Shown here in pieces: positions 9,536 through 18,178 of a stretch of DNA of 64,000 bases. Numbering within the stretch: the first letter of the stretch is position 1; each line of letters begins with the position of its first letter. The DNA is taken from assembly GCF_042680565.1 (NCBI RefSeq), contig NZ_JBHUEJ010000003.1, forward strand, positions 118,738-182,737. Direction: 5' to 3'. Origin of the DNA: Ottowia flava (GTDB lineage Bacteria > Pseudomonadota > Gammaproteobacteria > Burkholderiales > Burkholderiaceae_C). The position numbers and the translations under genes are program-made. The notes under the pieces are model-generated. The model made no database searches and was not told the origin of the DNA. It was given only the letters and a program-made list of their open reading frames with translations.

Positions 9536-10352
9536 CGCTGTCTCCGCAACGCCGACAGACGGTGCGTCCGCCCCCTGCGGGGCAATTTCGTCCACCCATC
9601 TCGTGCTGATCCCCAGCTACAACCCGGGCGTCAAGCTGCAGGACACACTGCGTACTGCCCGCGCGCACTGGGCGCCGGTGTGGGTCATCGTGGACGGCAG
9701 CACCGATGGCAGTGCCGACTGGTTGCGCGCCCGGGCGGCCGAAGATGCTGGCTTGCGCGTGGTGATTCTGCCCGAGAACCGCGGCAAAGGTGCTGCCGTG
9801 TTGCACGGCGTGGAGTTGGCTGCAGCCGAAGGCTTCACCCATGCGCTGACCATGGACTCCGATGGTCAGCACCCGGCGGAACTCATTCCAAAGTTCATGC
9901 ATGCCTCGCACGCAGCGCCGGAAGCCATGGTGCTGGGCGTACCACAGTTCGGCGCCGAGGCGCCGCGCATCCGCGTGCTGGGCCGCAAGATCTCGAACGG
10001 TTGGGCAAACCTGGAGACGCTCGGCGCCGGTATCGTCGATTCGCTGTTCGGCTTTCGGGTCTACCCAATCCAGCCGCTGATCCGCGTCATGCGGCACCAA
10101 CGCTTCATGCGCCGCTTCGACTTCGATCCCGAGGCTGCGGTGCGCCTGGCGTGGGCGGGTGTGCCTCTTGTCAACCTGCCTGCACCGGTGCGCTATTTCA
10201 GCGCGGATGAAGGCGGTGTGTCGCATTTCAAATACCTGCGCGACAACACCTTGCTCACCTGGATGCACACACGTCTGTTTCTCGGGTTCCTTTTGCGCCT
10301 GCCTATCCTGGTGGGTCGACGCCTGCTGTCTTCCACGCGAAACTCCAGCTGA
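9528..10352 (+). CDS. Glycosyltransferase family 2
   Basis: A 274-residue GT2 enzyme with the N-terminal nucleotide-sugar fold: IPSYNPG near residue 28, DGSTDGS (56-62) and the metal-binding DSD motif in MDSDGQHP (~110). A C-terminal hydrophobic stretch suggests membrane association. It probably adds a sugar to the lipid-polyene scaffold. It is the last gene of the plus-strand operon and converges with the antiporter gene; the 53-base gap holds a copy of the dispersed repeat. Confidence 0.87.
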   Translation: MANAVSATPTDGASAPCGAISSTHLVLIPSYNPGVKLQDTLRTARAHWAPVWVIVDGSTDGSADWLRARAAEDAGLRVVILPENRGKGAAVLHGVELAAAEGFTHALTMDSDGQHPAELIPKFMHASHAAPEAMVLGVPQFGAEAPRIRVLGRKISNGWANLETLGAGIVDSLFGFRVYPIQPLIRVMRHQRFMRRFDFDPEAAVRLAWAGVPLVNLPAPVRYFSADEGGVSHFKYLRDNTLLTWMHTRLFLGFLLRLPILVGRRLLSSTRNSS

Positions 10353-10360
10353 ATTCGGCT

Positions 10361-10412
10361 CTCGCGCTTATCAGGCAAGCGCAGGCAGCTACTCAATCAA
10401 TAGCATCAGGCA
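10361..10412 (-). repeat. Dispersed Comamonadaceae-type intergenic repeat, copy 1
   Basis: Read on the minus strand, this segment shows the same order of blocks as the other copies: a GATGCTAT-like start, then AGTAGCTGCCTGCGC, then a variable tail. It fills the gap between two convergent genes. Confidence 0.55.
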
Positions 10413-11716
10413 TCTGGTCGGCATTGGGGCAGCCAGCGCCGCAGCAGCGGCGCGGTGATCACGGTGCTGAAGATCGCCATGATGACGAGCATGGTGAACT
10501 GCGGCCGCGAGATGACGCCCATGTCAAAGCCGACATTGATGACGATCAGCTCCATCAGGGCCCGCGTATTCATCATGATGCCCAGCACCTTGGCTTCGGC
10601 CGGCGGCATGCCCACCCAGCGCGCTGCCAGGTAGCTGGCGCAGAACTTCCCCGCGCTCGCCAGAAAAACGGTGGCCAGACACCAGCCCCACAGCGCAGGC
10701 GTATTCAAGCTGCCGATGTCCGTGCGCAGGCCGGTGTAGGTGAAGAAGATCGGCAGGAAGAACACCGTGGTGAACTGTCCCAGCCGTTCCTGCCAGGCAT
10801 CGACCAGTTCCCGCTCGTCGTGCAGCAGCACGCCCAGCATGAAACCGCCGAAGATCGCGAAGATCCCAAGGTGGTAGGTCGTCATGGAAGCAACGAAGAT
10901 TGCCGCCAGCAAGCCGCCCAGCAGGTTATTGGACAGCGGCTCGCGCTGCCCGTCGACCCTCTTTGACCTGGTCTGAGAGGCGTGCACCACCCGCTTGAGC
11001 ATCGGCCGAATCACCCACCAACAACTCATCCCGAAGAGCGCCACCAGACCCACATTCAACGCGAACGCGCCGGCCTGAAACTGCGACACGGCAAGTGTGC
11101 TCACGAGCGCCAGCAGTAGCCAGCCCACCACATCGTTGATCGCTGCCGCGCTGATGCCGATCACGCCGAGCGGCCGACGCGTCAGGTCGAACTCGATCAT
11201 GATCCGACCAAGGATTGGCAGCGCGGTGATCGAGAACGCGGTAGCCACGAACAGGGCCGTGGCGAGATGGTGCCCGTCACCCGGCGCCAGCGTGGGGGCG
11301 CTGACCCAGCCCAGTGCGAAACCCAGTGCAAACGGCGTGACCAAGCCGGCCGTGGCCACCCAGAGCACAGCGCGCCGGTTGCGCTGCTCGGTAAGATGAC
11401 CGAAATCAAACGCTAGGCCGATCTGGAACATCAGCAGGATCAGCCCAAGCTGAGACAGCACCTGCATCGGCTCGCCCGGGGCCGATTTGAAGACATAGTT
11501 GAAGGCGTCCGGCGCCAGCCAGCCGAACAGCGACGGCCCGAGCAGGATGCCGATGACGATCTCGCCCACCGCCGCCGACTGCCCGATGCGCACGGCCAGG
11601 CTGGAGCCCACACGGCCCGCCAGCACCACCAGGCTGAGCTGGAGCAGCGTGAAATACAGAATCGCTTCGGCGTGATGAACCCCGCCCTGCGCAGCCGCTT
11701 GGGCCACGGCGCTCAT
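10406..11716 (-). CDS. Cation/proton antiporter (CPA2, KefB/Na+-H+ exchanger type)
   Basis: A 436-residue integral membrane protein with about 12 TM segments and the Na_H_Exchanger pattern (for example GEIVIGILLGPSLFGW, then SITALPIL in the core). It would exchange Na+ or K+ for protons in the inner membrane. Its start overlaps the ketoreductase stop by 4 bases, so it is translationally coupled to the polyene operon, unlike a free-standing housekeeping antiporter. It lacks the C-terminal TrkA nucleotide-binding domain of full KefB. Whether it serves pigment export or pH balance is not known. Confidence 0.85.
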   Translation of the reverse strand: MSAVAQAAAQGGVHHAEAILYFTLLQLSLVVLAGRVGSSLAVRIGQSAAVGEIVIGILLGPSLFGWLAPDAFNYVFKSAPGEPMQVLSQLGLILLMFQIGLAFDFGHLTEQRNRRAVLWVATAGLVTPFALGFALGWVSAPTLAPGDGHHLATALFVATAFSITALPILGRIMIEFDLTRRPLGVIGISAAAINDVVGWLLLALVSTLAVSQFQAGAFALNVGLVALFGMSCWWVIRPMLKRVVHASQTRSKRVDGQREPLSNNLLGGLLAAIFVASMTTYHLGIFAIFGGFMLGVLLHDERELVDAWQERLGQFTTVFFLPIFFTYTGLRTDIGSLNTPALWGWCLATVFLASAGKFCASYLAARWVGMPPAEAKVLGIMMNTRALMELIVINVGFDMGVISRPQFTMLVIMAIFSTVITAPLLRRWLPQCRPDA

Positions 11717-12468
11717 TGGTACAGCGCCCCATTGATGCCAATGGTCTGGCCGCTGATGTAGCCCGCCTTGTCCGATGCCAGAAACGCAACCAGGTCGGCG
11801 ACCTCGGCGGGCTGGCCCGCGCGCTGCATGGGCACCATGCGCTTGATCGCGTCGGTGTCAAAGGTGTCCGCGCTCATCTCGCTGGCGATGATGCCGGGCG
11901 CCACCGCGTTCACGGTGACGCCGCGGCTGGCGCATTCGAGCGCGAGCGATTTCACAGCCGCGTGCAGCGCGCCCTTGGCCGCTGCGTAATTGACCTGGCC
12001 GCGGTTGCCCGCCTGTCCGGCCACTGAGGTGATGGCGACGATGCGGCCCCAGCGCGCGCGCAGCATGGGCAGCATCAGCGGCTGTGCCACGTTGTAGAAA
12101 CCGTTCAGGTTGACGTCGATGACGCGCTGCCATTGCGTGGGCGTCATGCCCGCGAAGACGGCGTCGTCGTGCACGCCGGCGTTGCTCACCAGCACGTGAA
12201 TCGGTCCTTGCTCCAGCACGGCAGCCAGGGCGCTGGCGCAGGCGGAGGCGTCGGTCACGTCAAAAACCAGCGCCTCGGCCGACTGCCCCTGGGCGATCAG
12301 CTCGGCGACCAGCGCTTCGGCAGCGGCGCGGTTGCCGTTGGCATGGGCCAGCACGTGCAGACCCTCGGCCGCGAGTGCGCGCGCGATGGCGCTGCCGATG
12401 GCGCCGCTGGCACCGGTCACCAGGGCACGGCGCTGCGGGCGCGCGCCGACGGAAGAAGAGGAGCTCAT
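11713..12468 (-). CDS. 3-oxoacyl-ACP reductase (FabG-like ketoreductase)
   Basis: A 251-residue short-chain dehydrogenase with TGASGAIG (18-25) for NADPH, NAG near 96-98, and the catalytic triad Ser148, Tyr161, Lys165. It reduces the 3-keto group in each polyene elongation cycle. It overlaps the dehydratase upstream and the antiporter downstream by four bases each. A run of five serines follows the initiator methionine. Comparable role: ApeQ of described aryl-polyene systems. Confidence 0.9.
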   Translation of the reverse strand: MSSSSSVGARPQRRALVTGASGAIGSAIARALAAEGLHVLAHANGNRAAAEALVAELIAQGQSAEALVFDVTDASACASALAAVLEQGPIHVLVSNAGVHDDAVFAGMTPTQWQRVIDVNLNGFYNVAQPLMLPMLRARWGRIVAITSVAGQAGNRGQVNYAAAKGALHAAVKSLALECASRGVTVNAVAPGIIASEMSADTFDTDAIKRMVPMQRAGQPAEVADLVAFLASDKAGYISGQTIGINGALYQ

Positions 12469-12947
12469 GGAGAAACGAGAGGAGCCGCGTCAAGCATGAC
12501 GATGGCGCGCCCGTCGATCAACGGGCGGCCCTCGGCGCTGAGCGCGAAGGTGTAGATGCTGTGGTCGCCATTGTCGGCGTCGCTGTGAACCTGGACGGTG
12601 AGGCGCTCGCCGACGTCGTCGAGCCGGGTAACGTGCAGCGCCACGGCGCGCACGCTGACCAGAAACCCCATCGTGGGCGGCGGCACGCCGCGCGCCTCGG
12701 CAACCAGCGCGCCATGCAGCGCCATGGCCTGGGCCGCGTATTCGATGCCGCAGGCCGCGCCGAGCCGGCCAGCTTCACGCATTGGATTGTCGGGTGCGGT
12801 GTGGCTGGTGGCGGTGCAGACCACGTCGGACGCCGTCACCTGCTCGACCGTATCAAGCAGGCACATGCGCCCCTGGTGCGGCACGCGCGCGGCGATCCAG
12901 TCGTGCCCCTGCCCCGCAGCGGCCAAAAACACGGCGTCGGCGCTCAT
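12465..12947 (-). CDS. 3-hydroxyacyl-ACP dehydratase (ApeP-like)
   Basis: A 160-residue hot-dog protein with the expected N-terminal helix and active-site surroundings (HQGRMCLLDTVE, then AAQAMALHG). It resembles the longer dehydratase found in aryl-polyene operons rather than FabZ of fatty-acid synthesis. Both ends overlap neighbouring genes by four bases. It would act with the short dehydratase on the plus strand or with separate substrate stages; which is not visible. Confidence 0.82.
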   Translation of the reverse strand: MSADAVFLAAAGQGHDWIAARVPHQGRMCLLDTVEQVTASDVVCTATSHTAPDNPMREAGRLGAACGIEYAAQAMALHGALVAEARGVPPPTMGFLVSVRAVALHVTRLDDVGERLTVQVHSDADNGDHSIYTFALSAEGRPLIDGRAIVMLDAAPLVSP

Positions 12948-13822
12948 GCGGTGGCGTCAGTGGCGTGGCCGCCTGTGGCGAGTGGCACCACCGTCACGTG
13001 CAGCACCTGCGGCGGCAGGTATTCGACTTCCACGCCCTGCGCGCCGTCGGTCGCGGTCAGCGCCGTGAGCAGCGCCAGACCACGCATCGGCGGCATGCCC
13101 TGCGCTGCAGCCCCGGCGTCGGACGATGCAGGCAGGCTGGGCTGCCCGTCGCCCAGGGCACCGCGGCGCGGCAGGCGCAATTCGGCGATGGCGTTCGGGC
13201 CTCGGGTCGGCGCCAGCACCAGGGCCAGCGCTGACGTATCGAGGATCGGCCGCTTGGCGTGCAAGGGCGGCGGGTATTCGCTGTCGCCCGCGACGAGCAG
13301 CACGGGCTGGCCCGCCGCTTCGACCTGCGTCATGGCTTCGAGCAGGCCCGCGCCAAAGCTGGCGTCGTAGGCGCCCAGCACCTGCGCAGCGGGCGTGGCG
13401 CTGGTGGCGATCGACCAGTAGCCCGAGGCCGCGTTGTGCACCGAGTTGTGAAAACGCGTGGGAGAGATTTGGCGGTCGTCGGTCGCCAAGAGCTCGCACA
13501 GTGCGTGGCAGTTGTGCCCGTCGCCACCGGAGCTGGCGAACACATTGGGCAGCGTGGCCGGGTCGCGCCCAGCCATGCGGCAGGCCTGAAGCCCCGCGGC
13601 CAGCGTCGCCTTGACGATGCGGCTGGCGCGGCGTCGTTCGGCCGGGGGCAGCACTTCGGGCGCAGGCAGATGGGTGGGCGCAGCGGCGTAGGCCTGCTCA
13701 CCGCGCAGCACGGCGCTGGCCTGGGGCCAGTCGGCAAGGCCGGGACCTACGATGCCGACGCCTTCCACCCACACGCGAAGGAAGTCGGCGTCGCGTTCGA
13801 CCGACGAAGGGATCGCGCTCAT
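12944..13822 (-). CDS. Ketosynthase-like chain-length factor
   Basis: A 292-residue protein with a ketoacyl-synthase N-terminal-like fold but no active-site cysteine: the region that would hold it reads HNSVHNAASGYW. This is typical of the chain-length-factor partner (ApeC-like, Ketoacyl-synt_2 family) that pairs with an active ketosynthase. The active partner is most likely the next gene upstream (13819-15033), which overlaps it by four bases. The partnership is inference from established aryl-polyene enzymes. Confidence 0.8.
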   Translation of the reverse strand: MSAIPSSVERDADFLRVWVEGVGIVGPGLADWPQASAVLRGEQAYAAAPTHLPAPEVLPPAERRRASRIVKATLAAGLQACRMAGRDPATLPNVFASSGGDGHNCHALCELLATDDRQISPTRFHNSVHNAASGYWSIATSATPAAQVLGAYDASFGAGLLEAMTQVEAAGQPVLLVAGDSEYPPPLHAKRPILDTSALALVLAPTRGPNAIAELRLPRRGALGDGQPSLPASSDAGAAAQGMPPMRGLALLTALTATDGAQGVEVEYLPPQVLHVTVVPLATGGHATDATA

Positions 13823-15033
13823 GCTGCCTCCTCGCGCGAGAGCACCAGGCTGGCGTTGCTGCCGCCAAAGCCGAAAGAATTGGATAGCACGTTGCGCAAG
13901 CCTGGCGCCGCCTGGGGCCCCGAAACGATGTTGAGCGGGATCGCCGGATCGGGGGTCTGCATCCCCACGCTGGCCGGCAGCAGGCCGTGCTGGAGCGCCA
14001 GCGCGCTGATCACCGCCTCGACGGCGCCGGCAGCACCCAGCGTGTGGCCGGTCATGCCCTTGGTGGAGCTGGCTGGCACGCGGGCGTTCTCGGCGAACAC
14101 CGCTGCCACGCCCGCGCCTTCGGACAGGTCGTTGGCTGGCGTCGCCGTGCCGTGCAGGTTGACGTAGCCGATGTCTTGGGCTGAGAGCCCGGCGCGCTCC
14201 AGCGCCTGCGCCATCGCGGCGCGCGCGCCCCGGCCTTCAGGGTGCGGCGCCGACATGTGGTGCGCATCGCTCGACTCGCCCCACCCTGCCAGCACGATGC
14301 GCGCCGTGCCCGTGGTCGGTGCAGCGTCCGCCCGTTCGAGCAGCGCGTAGGCCGCGGCTTCACCGATCGACAGGCCCTGGCGGTTGGCGTCGCCGGGGCG
14401 GCAAGGCTCGGGCGATGTCAACTCGAGCGACGAAAAGCCGTACAGCGTGGTCAAGCAAAGCGAATCGACGCCACCGACGATGGCAGCATCGGCCAACCCC
14501 GCAGCGATCAGCCGATCGGCCGCCGCAAACGCCTTGGCCGATGACGAGCACGCCGTGGAGATGGTGAACGCCGGCCCGCGCAGACCCAGCAGATCGCGCA
14601 CGAAGCTGCTCAACGCACCCGTGTTGTGCGTGGTGCGGTAGTCGAACCAGTCGGGCAGCGCGCCGTCGGCGTCGCGCTCGCGGTACGCCGCTTCGGCCGA
14701 CAGGATGCCCGAGGTGCTCGTGCCGAGCACCAACGCGACGCGGTCGGTGCCATGGCGCGCGATGGCGTCCCGCGCCGCCTGCTCGAAGCCATCGGCCTGC
14801 AGACCGAGCAGCGCCAGGCGGTGGTTGCGGCAGTCGTAGACGGCCAGATCAGGCGGGAGCTGGACGGAGTCGATGCCGGGCACCTCGCCGGTCCAGGTGG
14901 CGATGTCGGCGGTTTCGAAGTCGCAGGGCTTCAGGCCGGATGCGCCGTTTCGCAGTGCGTCAAGCAACGGTGCGGTGCCCACGCCCAGGGCGGTGGTGGC
15001 GGTGAACGCGGTCAGGACCAGTGGCGCCGTCAT
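13819..15033 (-). CDS. Beta-ketoacyl-ACP synthase (FabF/ApeO-like)
   Basis: A 404-residue ketosynthase with a complete catalytic triad: Cys162 in STACSSS, His294 in LHGTATP, and His330 in KGMTGHTLGAAG. It catalyses Claisen condensation with malonyl-ACP to lengthen the polyene. The ATG at 15033 overlaps the methyltransferase stop; the reading frame stays open further upstream, but that part lies inside the methyltransferase gene and is not a real extension. It pairs with the cysteine-less ketosynthase encoded next. Confidence 0.9.
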   Translation of the reverse strand: MTAPLVLTAFTATTALGVGTAPLLDALRNGASGLKPCDFETADIATWTGEVPGIDSVQLPPDLAVYDCRNHRLALLGLQADGFEQAARDAIARHGTDRVALVLGTSTSGILSAEAAYRERDADGALPDWFDYRTTHNTGALSSFVRDLLGLRGPAFTISTACSSSAKAFAAADRLIAAGLADAAIVGGVDSLCLTTLYGFSSLELTSPEPCRPGDANRQGLSIGEAAAYALLERADAAPTTGTARIVLAGWGESSDAHHMSAPHPEGRGARAAMAQALERAGLSAQDIGYVNLHGTATPANDLSEGAGVAAVFAENARVPASSTKGMTGHTLGAAGAVEAVISALALQHGLLPASVGMQTPDPAIPLNIVSGPQAAPGLRNVLSNSFGFGGSNASLVLSREEAA

Positions 15034-15884
15034 GCAGCGCCCTCGGCGGGCACATGCGCGATCAGCAGCACGTTGGCGAAAGGCAGTCCACCCGGCGTCG
15101 GTACCGCATGTACCTGAAAACCCAAGGCGTGCAGGCTGGCCGTCCAGGTCGCCAGCGGGCGGCAGTGCAGGTACGCCCAACCGTGTCCGCGGCCAAGTGT
15201 GATGGCCTGATCGGCCCAGCGGCTCAGGCGGTACGGCCAGCCGCCGGCAGCGTCGCCAACGCGCATGACCAGCACACCGCCCGGCCGGAGCGCAGCGCGG
15301 ATGCGACACAGCACATCGTCCTGCGCGGCAAGCGGCAGGTAATGGATGACGTCCAGGATGGTGATCACGTCCACGTTGCCGAAATCGGCCTCGCAGATGT
15401 CGCCCTGTTCCACGTGCACGCGCGGTTCGTCGGCAAAACCGGCTTGCCCGCGCGCCACGTCGGCGGGCATCAGCTCCAGCGCACGCACGGATTCGATGCG
15501 CGGGGGCTCTGGCCAGTCGCTGGGCCAGCGCCCCTGCTCGGCCAGCGTGCGGGCGGCGACCAGCCAAGAGGCAAATACCGCCTGGCCGCAACCGAGATCC
15601 AGAAAACGCGCTCCTCGCCCGCGCTGGCCGGTGAAGGCGCCCAGGCGCAGCAGTTCGATGAACATCGGGTCGCCGCCCAGCTTGCCGCGCGAAAAGTGGT
15701 ATGCAAAGCGCCCCTTGTCGCGGTAGCGCGCGCTGGCCAGGTCGACCAGTTGGCGCTGCAGCGCGCGCACGGGGGCAGAGCCTGGGGCCGGCGTGCGTTG
15801 CCCGCCGCTTGATCGCGCGTGCGGCGCCTTCAGCACGGCGGCCGAGCCCGCGCCCGCCACCGCACTGCTCAGTTCGTTCTTCAT
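15030..15884 (-). CDS. Class I SAM-dependent methyltransferase
   Basis: About 284 residues with the SAM-binding motif FLDLGCGQAVF and following acidic ELMPADVA region, then VDVITILDVIHYL and LRPGGVLVMRV, all in the usual order for a Rossmann methyltransferase. It may methylate the aromatic ring or a hydroxyl of the pigment. ATG at 15884 overlaps the stop of the deacetylase gene and is preferred over an ATG six codons upstream. A low-complexity Ala/Pro-rich region (to ~residue 40) precedes the domain. Confidence 0.82.
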   Translation of the reverse strand: MKNELSSAVAGAGSAAVLKAPHARSSGGQRTPAPGSAPVRALQRQLVDLASARYRDKGRFAYHFSRGKLGGDPMFIELLRLGAFTGQRGRGARFLDLGCGQAVFASWLVAARTLAEQGRWPSDWPEPPRIESVRALELMPADVARGQAGFADEPRVHVEQGDICEADFGNVDVITILDVIHYLPLAAQDDVLCRIRAALRPGGVLVMRVGDAAGGWPYRLSRWADQAITLGRGHGWAYLHCRPLATWTASLHALGFQVHAVPTPGGLPFANVLLIAHVPAEGAA

Positions 15885-16735
15885 GCAGTCACTCCCTGCC
15901 ACTGAATGCTTGTTGTCTCCGGCACCGCCTCTGCCAGCGGCACGCTGCGCAGTCCCAGCGCCCGCAGCTCGCCCAACAGGCGCGGCAGCACCGCCAGCAC
16001 CACTGGCAGGCCACCGGGCGTTCGCGCGGCGTGACCGTCATGCAAAAGCAGCACATCGCCCGCAGCCAGGCCGCGCGTGAGCCGCGCCAGCACGGCATCG
16101 GCATCGCCCGTGCGGGTGTCGTAGCCCCGCCGTGTCCATGCGGCCAGCTGAAGGCCCTGGCGGGCCAGGATGGGGTCGAGCCACGGGTTGCGCAGCCCCG
16201 CCACGGCGCGGAAAAAGCGCGGTGGACGACCAGTGATCGTGGTGATCGCCGCCTGCCCGTTCGCGACCTGCGCGGCCATGCGCCGCCAGCCCATGGCGGC
16301 AAAGCTGTTGGGGTGGGTGTCGGTGTGGTTTTCGATGCGGTGGCCGCGCCGCACGATCTCGCGGCCCAGGTGTGGATGGCGGCGCAACTGCTCGCCCACG
16401 CAGAAGAAGGTGGCGCGCGCGCCAGCCGCGTCCAACAAGGCCAGCACCTGCGGGGTGACCGCCGGGTCGGGTCCGTCGTCAAAGGTCAGGGCGACCTCGC
16501 CGCGCGCCGCGGCTTCAGGCGGCAGCCGCGTCAGATTCGCACCCAGCAGGCGGCTGCGCGGCCAGAGACCCGCGGTGCTCAGCACCAGGTGGTTGCCCGC
16601 AACCAGCCCCAGCCACCAGGGCCACTGCGCGGGCCAGACCAGCGCACCCATCAGCGCCACCCCATGCAGGGCAGCGCTGAGACGAAGGAACAGGCTGGGC
16701 CGCCACGGCGTGGCGGGTCGAAGCGGTGAGGCCAT
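15881..16735 (-). CDS. Polysaccharide deacetylase (NodB-type)
   Basis: About 284 residues; the N-terminal hydrophobic stretches suggest a membrane anchor and the C-terminal part is a NodB homology domain. Motif TFDDGPDP gives the catalytic Asp and metal-binding Asp, and HTDTHPNS the metal-binding histidines. It would deacetylate an N-acetylated sugar or the headgroup of a lipid glycoconjugate. ATG at 16735 starts the predicted membrane segment directly; an upstream start 31 codons away adds a non-conserved stretch. It is the first gene of the minus-strand pigment operon. Confidence 0.82.
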   Translation of the reverse strand: MASPLRPATPWRPSLFLRLSAALHGVALMGALVWPAQWPWWLGLVAGNHLVLSTAGLWPRSRLLGANLTRLPPEAAARGEVALTFDDGPDPAVTPQVLALLDAAGARATFFCVGEQLRRHPHLGREIVRRGHRIENHTDTHPNSFAAMGWRRMAAQVANGQAAITTITGRPPRFFRAVAGLRNPWLDPILARQGLQLAAWTRRGYDTRTGDADAVLARLTRGLAAGDVLLLHDGHAARTPGGLPVVLAVLPRLLGELRALGLRSVPLAEAVPETTSIQWQGVTA

Positions 16736-16800
16736 GTGGCAATTATGTGCCAGCCGACATGCGCGCCAGTCCGGGAAATGGCGTGCATCCGGATACAAAG

Positions 16801-16862
16801 CCAAATGAGGCTTTGGCGCTACAAGCATCTGCGCTAATAGCTATCATTTTGAAAGCAACTCT
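16801..16862 (-). repeat. Dispersed intergenic repeat, copy 2
   Basis: On the minus strand: GATAGCTATTAGCGCAGATG then CTTGTAGCGCCAAAGCC. These blocks match other copies at 19.8, 26.1 and 27.1 kb. It lies in the gap between the divergent deacetylase and chromate transporter genes. Confidence 0.6.
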
Positions 16863-16893
16863 CTGCACGCCGCCATCGTCACATCCGACAGCT

Positions 16894-18171
16894 ATGCTGC
16901 ACCCCATGAGCCGCCTGCCGACGCCGCCTCCTGATCCCACCCGTTCAGCGGCCGGGGGAGCCCGCGTGGCCGAGATCGGCCGCGTGTTCTTGCGGCTGGG
17001 CCTGACCTCGTTCGGCGGGCCGGTCGCGCACCTGGGCTACTTCCGCACCGAATTCGTCGAGCGCCGCCGCTGGCTTACCGACGCGGCCTACGCCGAGCTG
17101 GTGGCGCTGTGCCAGTTCCTGCCCGGCCCGACCAGCAGCCAGGTCGGTCTGGCGGTGGGCCTGCAGCGCGGTGGCTGGCTGGGCGCGCTGGTAGCTTGGG
17201 CGGGCTTCACCCTGCCATCGGCAATTCTGCTGGTGCTGCTGGCGCTGGGGCTGGCGCGCATGAATTGGTACAACCTCCCCGCGCTGGGCGCGCTGCACGG
17301 GCTGAAGCTCGCCGCCGTGGCCGTGGTGGCCCATGCCGTCTGGGGCATGGCACGCAGCCTGTGCCCCGACGCGCCGCGCCGCGTCCTGGCACTGGGCGCA
17401 ACAGGGCTGGCGCTGTGGTGGTCCGGTCCCATGTCCCAGGTTGGTTTGATCGCGCTGGCGGCGCTGCTGGGGGCTCTGGCCGGTGGCAGCTCCACGGCAC
17501 AGGTCGAGCCAGCGCCCATGGCCGATGCGCCGAGAGCCACCGCCAGTGAACACGCCGGCCTGCGCCGCGGCATGCTGTGGCTGCTGCTGTTTACCGCCCT
17601 GCTGGTCGGTCTGCCGCTGTGGGCGCGCGTCAGCGGCAACGCGACAGCCGAACTGCTGGCCGTGTTCTACCGCGCTGGGGCCCTGGTGTTTGGCGGCGGC
17701 CACGTCGTGCTGCCGTTGCTGCAGGCCGAGGTCGTGCCGCGCGGCTGGTTGGAGCTGGATGGCTTTCTGGCCGGCTACGGCGCGGCGCAGGCGGTGCCTG
17801 GGCCGCTGTTCACCTTTGCCGCCTTCGTCGGCGCTGCGCGCGACATCGCGCCCCATGGCTGGCTGGGCGGCCTGCTGGCGCTGGTGGCGATCTTCCTGCC
17901 CGGCTTTCTGCTGCTGTTTGCGGCGCTGCCGGTATGGGCGCGGCTGCGCCATCTGCCCTGGGCGCGGCGCGTGCTGGCGACCGTGAACGCCGCGGTGGTC
18001 GGCTTGCTGCTGGCGACTTGGCTGGGCCTGCTGGGTCCCAGCATCAGCAGCGTGCCCGAAGCCGTCATCGCCCTGCTGGCCACCCTGGTGCTGTGGCACG
18101 GGCGTGTGCCGGCATGGGCAGTGGCATTGTCCTGTGCGCTGGCAGGCTCGGCGCTGGCCGTTGCGCGCTGA
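16894..18171 (+). CDS. chrA: Chromate transporter, two-domain ChrA
   Basis: About 425 residues forming two CHR domains of the chromate ion transporter family; the first carries FGGPVAHLGYF and QFLPGPTSSQVG, the second FGGGHVVLPLL and AVPGPLFTFAAF. The duplicated motifs and about ten or more TM segments match long-chain ChrA, which exports chromate by proton motive force. Start is ATG 16894 or 16906; neither has a strong Shine-Dalgarno, and an earlier in-frame ATG at 16726 covers a repeat copy, so is unlikely. It stands alone, next to the convergent yejF gene. Confidence 0.85.
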   Translation: MLHPMSRLPTPPPDPTRSAAGGARVAEIGRVFLRLGLTSFGGPVAHLGYFRTEFVERRRWLTDAAYAELVALCQFLPGPTSSQVGLAVGLQRGGWLGALVAWAGFTLPSAILLVLLALGLARMNWYNLPALGALHGLKLAAVAVVAHAVWGMARSLCPDAPRRVLALGATGLALWWSGPMSQVGLIALAALLGALAGGSSTAQVEPAPMADAPRATASEHAGLRRGMLWLLLFTALLVGLPLWARVSGNATAELLAVFYRAGALVFGGGHVVLPLLQAEVVPRGWLELDGFLAGYGAAQAVPGPLFTFAAFVGAARDIAPHGWLGGLLALVAIFLPGFLLLFAALPVWARLRHLPWARRVLATVNAAVVGLLLATWLGLLGPSISSVPEAVIALLATLVLWHGRVPAWAVALSCALAGSALAVAR

Positions 18172-18178
18172 CGGCGAA

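Noticed and set aside
7595..9595. A 666-codon minus-strand frame over the halogenase and PlsC genes
   Set aside because: Spans two well-supported plus-strand genes and has no known domain.
12375..13370. A 331-codon plus-strand frame opposite the dehydratase and chain-length factor
   Set aside because: Low-complexity Arg/Ala/Gly-rich antisense frame over tightly coupled minus-strand genes.
15701..16729. A 342-codon plus-strand frame opposite the polysaccharide deacetylase
   Set aside because: Antisense shadow; the deacetylase motifs on the minus strand are decisive.
16726..16893. An N-terminal extension of ChrA
   Set aside because: It would be encoded by a repeat copy and lacks family similarity; the start near 16894-16906 fits better.
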